Assembly: GCA_016210375.1 (NCBI GenBank)
Contig: JACQUH010000127.1
Location: forward strand, 1-10,066
DNA length: 10,066 nucleotides
Source: Chloroflexota bacterium
Lineage (GTDB): Bacteria > Chloroflexota > Dehalococcoidia > Lucifugimonadales > JACPCL1
Direction: 5' to 3'
Shown: positions 5,735 through 10,066 of the stretch, one piece after another
Layout of the letters: every line of letters starts with the position of its first letter
How positions within the stretch are numbered: position 1 is the stretch's first letter
Translations under genes and position numbers: made by a program
The notes under the pieces: model-generated
What the model was told of the DNA's origin: nothing
Seen by the model: only the letters and a program-made list of their open reading frames with translations
Database searches by the model: none

Positions 5735-5762
5735 GGGTGCTTGATTGAGTTGTTTTATGTGC

Positions 5763-5799
5763 GCCCCCGCAGCTTCAGGGGTATCAGTCGGGCGGGGGC
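5763..5799. repeat. GC-rich inverted repeat downstream of the permease
   Basis: GCCCCCGC at 5763-5770 is repeated in reverse complement, GCGGGGGC, at 5792-5799 with a 21-nt loop. It starts 29 bp after the permease stop and could form a hairpin that ends or protects the transcript. There is no T-run, so a factor-independent terminator is not supported. The rest of the 271-bp gap between the permease and glgP shows nothing coding. Confidence 0.5.
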
Positions 5800-5956
5800 C
5801 GCAACTTGATTGAAGGCAGTGAAGAAGAGGGTTCAAGACGGCGCTCATGGTCTGGAGAGATAGGCAGTTGCCGGTCACGGGGCCTCTTGGCTGGGGCTAT
5901 GGACTGCATCGTGAAAAGGCCAAGCGGCTGCCGAAACCGCCGTCTGTTCCTGAAAA

Positions 5957-5991
5957 CCCGTAGGGGCGACCCGGCGGGTCGCCCCTACGGG
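5957..5991. repeat. GTAGGGGCG-type perfect palindrome, 17-bp arms, next to the glgP 3' end
   Basis: CCCGTAGGGGCGACCCG at 5957-5973 and its exact reverse complement at 5975-5991 flank one central base. It lies between the convergent permease and glgP genes, 14 bp beyond the glgP stop. Its arm shares TAGGGGCGAC with the repeat at 3483-3509 and GGGGCG with that at 2448-2482. The placement, 3' of genes and between convergent pairs, resembles REP/BIME-like or MITE-like intergenic repeats. It may also act as a bidirectional transcript end. Confidence 0.85.
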
Positions 5992-6005
5992 ACCGCAACC
6001 AACCC

Positions 6006-7727
6006 TCACACCCCGTTGAGGTGGTACGCATTCACCATGTACTGACGCAGCATGCGGTGGGTGTTGAAAAAGGAGGCGTTCAGGGCAACCGCTGAGCGCA
6101 TGACCTGGGCGTAGGCCGTCGGCCGGCCATAGAAGGTGGGCAGGATGACGTACTCTAGCTTGTCGTACAGGGACGCTATCTCCTCCTCGGGGTGGCTGCC
6201 CCCGCCGCTGTCGTCGCCAATGGCCCAGCCGGTGACGCCTTCCACGTGCCCTTCCAGCCACCAGCCATCCAGGATGCTGAAGCTGGGCACGCCATTGAGG
6301 GCGGCCTTCATGCCGCTGGTGCCCGAGGCCTCCTGGGGCTTTTGCGGCGTGTTCAGCCACAGGTCTGCGCCGCTGGTCAAAAAGCCGGCCAGGGCCATGT
6401 CGTACTCCTCCAGGTACACCACCTTCATCGTGTCCTTCAGGGCCGCCGCGGCGTCAAAGACGCGCCGGATCATGGCCTTCCCCCCTTCGTCCAGAGGATG
6501 GGCCTTGCCGCCGTAGACCACCTGGATAGGGCCTACCTGCTCCACGATGCGCTTGAGGCGCTCTCGGCTGCCGAAGAGCATATCGTGTCGCTTGTAAGAC
6601 GTGGCCCTGCGGGCGAAGCCGATGGTCATGGCCTTGGGGTCCAGCCGGACACCGCTGCGTCGCTCCACCTCCGCCAGGAGAAGGGCCTTCGCCCGCGTGT
6701 GGGCCTGCAAGATCTCCTCCAGGGGGATGCTCACTGCGTAGCGCAGGTACTGGTTGTCCAGGCGCCATCCGGGGATGAGCCTGTCGTACAGCTCCTGGAA
6801 GGGACGAGAGGTCCAGGTGGTCGCGTGGACGCCGTTGGTGATGGAGTTCACAGGATAGTTGGGGTACATCGCTCTGGAGGTCTCCCCGTGGCGCATGGCC
6901 ACGCCGTTGACGTAGCGGGAGAGGAACATGGGCAGGTACGTCATGTCCAGGGTGTCCGGGGGGCAGCAGTCGGTGACGGCGAGGGCCTGGAGACGCTCGT
7001 GCCCGATGACGTGAGCGGCCATACCCCGAGGGAACTGGTCGTGGGCTGTGGCCAGGGGAGTATGGGTGGTGAAGACGCACCGCTGGCGAACAGCATCCAG
7101 GTCTTCAGGTGTAAGGGTATCCAGTGGCCTGCCGTTGGCTCGCTCCTCCAGGAGGGCCAGGGTGAGGAGGGCAGAGTGGCCCTCGTTCATGTGGTACGTG
7201 TGGACGTTGTGGTAGCCCAGTGCCCGTAGCACGGCGATGCCTCCCAGGCCCAACACCGCCTCCTGGCACAAGCGGTAGTGGCTATCGCCGCCGTAGAGGT
7301 AATCGGTAAGGGTCTGGTCCCAGGGGCTGTTCTCTGGCAGGGCGGTGTCCAGGTAATAGACGACAAGCTTCTTACCGGAGATGCCCTCCATGGCGTGCTG
7401 CCAGGCCCGGATGAAGACCCTGCGCCCCTCTATGAAGACGGAGACACGCTGGGGCAACGGGTTCAGCAGGGGCGTCATCAGGTCTTCGGGCGACCACACC
7501 GCCGGTTCGTCCCATTGCCGGCCCTGAGAGTCCAGGTGCTGGCGGAAGTAGCCTTTACGGTGGAGCATCGTCACTGCCACCATCGGCAGCCCAAAGTCAG
7601 CGGCGGCCCTCAGCGTGTCGCCGGCTAGCACGCCGAGGCCCCCGCTGTAGGTAGGCATCGCGGGATGAAGGCCAACCTCCATGGAGAAGTATGCGATGAC
7701 GGACTGGTCTTGCGCGGCGCTTTGCAT
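6006..7727 (-). CDS. glgP: Alpha-glucan (glycogen) phosphorylase, short form (573 aa)
   Basis: This enzyme cleaves terminal alpha-1,4-linked glucose from glycogen or maltodextrin with phosphate, releasing glucose-1-phosphate. It is a cytoplasmic, PLP-dependent GT35 enzyme. Visible landmarks are AYFSMEVGLHPAMPTYSGGLG (residues 12-32, the N-terminal glycine-rich region), HMNEGHSAL (179-187), TNGVHATTW (297-305), RRATSYKR (373-380), YGGKAHP (405-411) and EASGTSGMKAALNGV (466-480), with the PLP lysine at 474. At 573 residues it belongs to the short 'alpha-glucan family phosphorylase' group rather than the 800-residue classical form, and nothing appears to be missing. The ATG at 7727 puts the family-typical 'AYFSME' 12 residues in. 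There is no clear ribosome site, but a strong promoter lies just upstream. No other glycogen gene is in the window. It is transcribed away from mtaB. Confidence 0.96.
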   Translation of the reverse strand: MQSAAQDQSVIAYFSMEVGLHPAMPTYSGGLGVLAGDTLRAAADFGLPMVAVTMLHRKGYFRQHLDSQGRQWDEPAVWSPEDLMTPLLNPLPQRVSVFIEGRRVFIRAWQHAMEGISGKKLVVYYLDTALPENSPWDQTLTDYLYGGDSHYRLCQEAVLGLGGIAVLRALGYHNVHTYHMNEGHSALLTLALLEERANGRPLDTLTPEDLDAVRQRCVFTTHTPLATAHDQFPRGMAAHVIGHERLQALAVTDCCPPDTLDMTYLPMFLSRYVNGVAMRHGETSRAMYPNYPVNSITNGVHATTWTSRPFQELYDRLIPGWRLDNQYLRYAVSIPLEEILQAHTRAKALLLAEVERRSGVRLDPKAMTIGFARRATSYKRHDMLFGSRERLKRIVEQVGPIQVVYGGKAHPLDEGGKAMIRRVFDAAAALKDTMKVVYLEEYDMALAGFLTSGADLWLNTPQKPQEASGTSGMKAALNGVPSFSILDGWWLEGHVEGVTGWAIGDDSGGGSHPEEEIASLYDKLEYVILPTFYGRPTAYAQVMRSAVALNASFFNTHRMLRQYMVNAYHLNGV

Positions 7728-7765
7728 AGGTGGGACGGCGGATTGAGACTGGGGCCTGAAGGAGC

Positions 7766-7794
7766 ATTATAGACCTGGCGGCCTGCCGTGCCAA
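7766..7794 (-). promoter_or_regulatory. Near-consensus sigma-70 type promoter for glgP
   Basis: On the - strand TTGGCA (7794-7789), a 17-nt spacer and TATAAT (7771-7766) match the consensus in 11 of 12 positions. The predicted start near 7759 gives a leader of about 32 nt. The leader shows no strong Shine-Dalgarno sequence before the ATG at 7727. Confidence 0.7.
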
Positions 7795-7972
7795 TAAAGA
7801 GAGCACCCTAACACCCCTGGATGTGCAACGCGCCAGACCGTGATAGCATGGGGTGACATTGCTGCGACCCTGCGCCTCCCGGTGCGCCGAGCAGCGGCCC
7901 ATCGGTGTGGGGCCAGGCAGCGTCGCGGCAAAACAGACCACCCCCTAGCTCACACAATGCTGATCAAAAGGC

Positions 7973-9316
7973 ATGAGCGCAGCATCTTCCAATCCGGCAG
8001 GACGGCCCAGTGTCTACCTTGAGACCCACGGCTGTAAGCTGAACCAGGCAGATACCCAGGCCATGGCTTCCCAGTTTCGGGAGGCAGGCTATACGCTAGT
8101 CCAGGACCCGCAAGCGGCGGATGTCTACGTGTTGAACACGTGCACGGTGACCAGCGAGGCAGACGCCAAGGCCCGCCAGGCCCTCCGGCGTGCGCGCCGA
8201 CAGACACCCGGCGCTCTGGTGGTGGCCACGGGATGCTACGCCCAGCGCGCGCCGCAGGAGCTCCGAGGGCTTGGGACTATGGACCTGGTGGCGGGCAACA
8301 CTCAGAAGAAGGATCTGGTATCCCTGGTGGGCGAGACCCTGAAGCGAGGGTCGGGACTCCCCCAGGCAGATGGGGCCGATAGCGGCTACGGCTTTCCCCC
8401 TGGCCGGCCAGGGCCTGGCGCGGGCCTGCGCACCCGGGCATTCTTGAAGATCCAAGAGGGGTGCAACCAGGTGTGCGCCTACTGCATCGTGCCAAAGGTG
8501 CGGGGGCGGGAGAGAAGCATCCCTCCTGATGTCCTGCTAGCGCAGGTGCGGCGGCTGGTGGAGGCGGGGTATCGGGAGGTTGTCCTGACCGGTACGCAGC
8601 TCGGCGCCTACGGCTTTGACCTGCCAGGCGCATCCCTGTCCCGATTGCTGGCTCGCCTGTTGTCGGAGACCGCCCTTGCCCGCCTGCGAGTGTCGTCCCT
8701 ACAGCCCCAGGAGGTGGCCCCGGAGATGCTGAAGCTGTGGGAGGACCCCCGGCTGTGCCCTCATTTTCACCTTCCTCTGCAGAGCGGCTCCGCCAGGGTG
8801 CTGGCCCGGATGCGCCGACGGTATACGCTGGAGCAGTACCAGGCGACGGTGGAGACGATCCAGACTTGGGCGCCAGGAGCTTCGGTGACGGCGGACGTCA
8901 TCGTCGGCTTTCCAGGGGAAACGGCGGAGTTGTTTGAGGAGACGTATGCCTTCTGCCAGCGGGTGGGCTTGGCAGGACTGCACGTGTTCCCATATTCGGT
9001 GCGCCCGGGGACAAGCGCCGCCCACTTCCAAGGCCGCGTCGGAGCGGAGGAGATGCGCCAGAGGATGAGCCGTCTCTTGGCCCTGGCCGGGGAGCAGCGG
9101 GCCCGTTTCCAGCAGGGACTGCTGGGCTCGGTGCACCCCGTTCTGTGGGAGACCAACCGTCCGCTGGCAAATACCCAGATGTGGTCGGGATTCACCGGCA
9201 ACTATGTGCGTGTGGTCACGGCATCGGCCATGCCCCTGCGCAACGCCATCACGCCCGTTCAGATTGAACGCTGGCAGGGGGAGATGATGTGGGGAAGGGT
9301 GTTGGAGCCGGCCTAG
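7973..9316 (+). CDS. mtaB: tRNA t6A37 methylthiotransferase MtaB (447 aa)
   Basis: This radical-SAM enzyme adds a methylthio group to N6-threonylcarbamoyladenosine at position 37 of tRNAs reading ANN codons. The N-terminal UPF0004 domain begins VYLETHGCKLNQAD, and its three cluster cysteines are Cys21, Cys57 (LNTCTVT) and Cys88 (ATGCYAQR). The radical-SAM cluster motif is CNQVCAYC (Cys164, Cys168, Cys171) followed by IVPKVRGRERS. The C-terminal 65 or so residues form a TRAM-like RNA-binding region. The 'ETxGCKxNQ' start and overall length favour MtaB over MiaB or RimO. The ATG at 7973 is the best start: it lies just before the first motif. AAAAGG directly before it is too close to be a normal ribosome site, and a weak CACAAT at 7953-7958 hints at a very short leader. 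Its TAG overlaps the stop of the convergent downstream gene. Confidence 0.93.
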   Translation: MSAASSNPAGRPSVYLETHGCKLNQADTQAMASQFREAGYTLVQDPQAADVYVLNTCTVTSEADAKARQALRRARRQTPGALVVATGCYAQRAPQELRGLGTMDLVAGNTQKKDLVSLVGETLKRGSGLPQADGADSGYGFPPGRPGPGAGLRTRAFLKIQEGCNQVCAYCIVPKVRGRERSIPPDVLLAQVRRLVEAGYREVVLTGTQLGAYGFDLPGASLSRLLARLLSETALARLRVSSLQPQEVAPEMLKLWEDPRLCPHFHLPLQSGSARVLARMRRRYTLEQYQATVETIQTWAPGASVTADVIVGFPGETAELFEETYAFCQRVGLAGLHVFPYSVRPGTSAAHFQGRVGAEEMRQRMSRLLALAGEQRARFQQGLLGSVHPVLWETNRPLANTQMWSGFTGNYVRVVTASAMPLRNAITPVQIERWQGEMMWGRVLEPA

Positions 9317-9627
9317 ACCCTGGGGAGCTTCTGGGGCGTGCCCTCTATGTCAAAGATATGCTCTTCGTGCTCGCCCTCAATGATCCTGGTGAGCCGGGCA
9401 CGAATGGCTATGATGTGGGTGTTCTGGGCGGCGCGGTCGGCGTCCTGCTGGCTGGCCCACACGGCAATGCGTCCCAGCTCGCCGCTGACGCCGTGGGGGC
9501 GGTAGCGGAACCCCAGGATATAGCCAGGAAGCGCGGCGTAGGCGGCCTCCAGCTCATCCAGCACCGTTGCAACTCTTTGGGCCATGTTTGCCTTGGGATG
9601 GACCACGCTCTGCCGTGCAATAGGCAT
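9313..9627 (-). CDS. Antibiotic biosynthesis monooxygenase (ABM)-like small protein (104 aa)
   Basis: It looks like a dimeric alpha/beta-barrel (ferredoxin-like) protein of the ABM type. The layout is a beta strand with a long helix (NMAQRVATVLDELEAAYAAL, residues 14-33), PGYILGFRYRPHGVSGELGRIAVWASQQDADRAA in the middle (34-67) and a helix with HIIAIRARLTRIIEG near the end. ABM proteins include haem-degrading and quinol monooxygenases, but many have no known activity, and no catalytic set is evident here. The ATG at 9627 is well supported by a purine-rich GAGGAGGG site 6 nt upstream. The gene is convergent with mtaB and their stop codons share CTAG. The fold assignment is moderate, the gene call strong. 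Confidence 0.75.
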   Translation of the reverse strand: MPIARQSVVHPKANMAQRVATVLDELEAAYAALPGYILGFRYRPHGVSGELGRIAVWASQQDADRAAQNTHIIAIRARLTRIIEGEHEEHIFDIEGTPQKLPRV

Positions 9628-9820
9628 GGTGAACCCTCCTCTCCTGCCAGTCAGGTGCCGTTATCCCGAAAGTCTCTTGTCAGCGTCCCTTGAGGGGGCG
9701 CCACGATGACCCCGCCTTCAGGCTAGGGCGATTCCTCCCCTGAAGATGGCCTGATGGAAGTCTGTCGCGGATGCCGCCCCAGATATGGGCGTCACCCGCC
9801 CTCAAGTGCGCTATAGTATA

Positions 9821-9834
9821 GCAGGAATTCCTGC
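9821..9834. repeat. Perfect 14-bp palindrome GCAGGAATTCCTGC
   Basis: GCAGGAATTCCTGC at 9821-9834 is fully self-complementary without a loop, the form expected of a dimeric regulator site rather than an RNA hairpin. It follows an AT-rich run (CTATAGTATA) about 50-65 bp upstream of the extended -10 element at 9882-9890. A chance palindrome is possible. Confidence 0.5.
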
Positions 9835-9881
9835 GGCTGCGATGTGCTGGAAGCCTTTCGGCTCTGTTTGCATTGTAGTGG

Positions 9882-9916
9882 TGGTACAATCCCCTGGCAC
9901 TAAAGTGCCAGGTTTT
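9882..9916 (+). promoter_or_regulatory. Extended -10 element with a palindrome over the predicted start site
   Basis: TGGTACAAT at 9882-9890 is an extended -10 element. It is followed at once by CCTGGCAC-TAAA-GTGCCAGG (9893-9912) and TTTT. The hairpin plus T-run looks like a small terminator, but no + strand gene ends nearby. A palindrome centred about 12 nt after a -10 element instead fits a repressor operator over the transcription start. An RNA beginning before it would fold at its very 5' end. Confidence 0.4.
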
Positions 9917-9990
9917 AAGTTCACCCATCCCCTGACTCGTGGGCATTGAACAATTATGATGCCGATGAGACCTAACCTCTCCCTCCTGTG

Positions 9991-10019
9991 GTCCCCCTCT
10001 CCTGGGAGGAGAGAGGGAC
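9991..10019. repeat. Imperfect CT/AG-rich inverted repeat (13-3-13)
   Basis: GTCCCCCTCTCCT at 9991-10003 pairs with AGGAGAGAGGGAC at 10007-10019 with one mismatch and a GGG loop. CCTAACCTCTCCCTCC just upstream resembles the 'CCTCTCCC...GGGAGAGGG' intergenic repeats seen in many GC-rich bacterial genomes. No function can be assigned. Confidence 0.6.
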
Positions 10020-10033
10020 GATATTCTGAAGAA

Positions 10034-10066
10034 TCGGTGTGATGCGGCCTTGCCGCATCACACCGA
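10034..10066. repeat. Perfect 15-3-15 hairpin at the window edge
   Basis: TCGGTGTGATGCGGC at 10034-10048, loop CTT, then the exact reverse complement at 10052-10066. It has the same geometry as the inner part of the palindrome at 2448-2482 but an unrelated sequence. Whether it is followed by a T-run or a further repeat lies outside the window. Confidence 0.8.

Larger units (their letters stand above)
9628..10066. other. 439-bp region without a supported gene, rich in palindromes
   Basis: No reading frame here resembles a known protein or has a convincing start. The region holds a 14-bp perfect palindrome (9821-9834), an extended -10 element followed by a palindrome (9882-9912), an imperfect CT/AG-rich inverted repeat (9991-10019) and a perfect hairpin at the window end (10034-10066). 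A gene on the + strand may begin beyond the window, served by the promoter at 9882-9890. Confidence 0.6.

Noticed and set aside
6192..7229. Long open frame on the + strand opposite glgP
   Set aside because: Mirror frame of a well-supported GC-rich gene; no independent domain or start signal.
9680..9946. 88-codon open frame on the - strand
   Set aside because: It spans three palindromic or promoter-like sites, has no recognisable domain and no ribosome site that stands out; I treat it as chance.
9956..10042. 28-codon frame on the + strand starting MMPMRPNLSLLW
   Set aside because: It is made of the CT/AG-rich inverted repeat and ends inside the terminal hairpin; such repeat-derived frames are common and not coding.

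Overview
The window is GC-rich bacterial chromosome with six full-length genes of ordinary type, one partial gene, one gene remnant and one unrecognised protein. The gene content and the GC-rich intergenic palindromes built on GTAGGGGCG would fit a Chloroflexota (Dehalococcoidia/SAR202-like) or similar environmental genome. That placement is an inference; there is no rRNA or other decisive marker.

Region 1 (1-1139) is the 3' part of leuS, for leucyl-tRNA synthetase, on the + strand. Its end is abnormal. The open frame runs through a normal LeuRS C-terminal motif (YVPGKLLNL) and then continues for 75 more residues of unrecognised, lower-GC sequence. A second, diverged LeuRS C-terminus, ending YVPGRLVNVVG plus stop, lies exactly 346 bp downstream in another frame. 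The simplest reading is that foreign DNA entered the 3' end of leuS, supplied a substitute tail and pushed the native tail downstream.

Region 2 (1140-2482) is accessory DNA. It holds a lower-GC gene for a 226-residue protein with an N-terminal Cys/His zinc-ribbon-like segment, a truncated DUF433 gene, and an intact DUF433 gene (antitoxin-like) with no toxin partner beside it. A long perfect palindrome ends the region.

Region 3 (2483-5734) carries the two halves of a DrrA/DrrB-type ABC-2 exporter, both on the + strand. They are separated by a fumarylacetoacetate hydrolase (FAH) family gene on the - strand. The FAH gene and the permease appear to have their own back-to-back promoters, and the permease has a leader of about 280 nt. 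A GTAGGGGCG-type palindrome overlaps the ATPase stop codon.

Region 4 (5735-7972) has a second palindrome of that family, then glgP (short-form alpha-glucan phosphorylase) on the - strand with a near-consensus promoter.

Region 5 (7973-9627) has mtaB (tRNA t6A37 methylthiotransferase) on the + strand. It converges with a small antibiotic-biosynthesis-monooxygenase-like gene, and the two stop codons share one CTAG.

Region 6 (9628-10066) has no supported gene. It is a cluster of palindromes, one of them sitting where an extended -10 promoter would start transcription, and it ends in a perfect 15-3-15 hairpin at the window edge.
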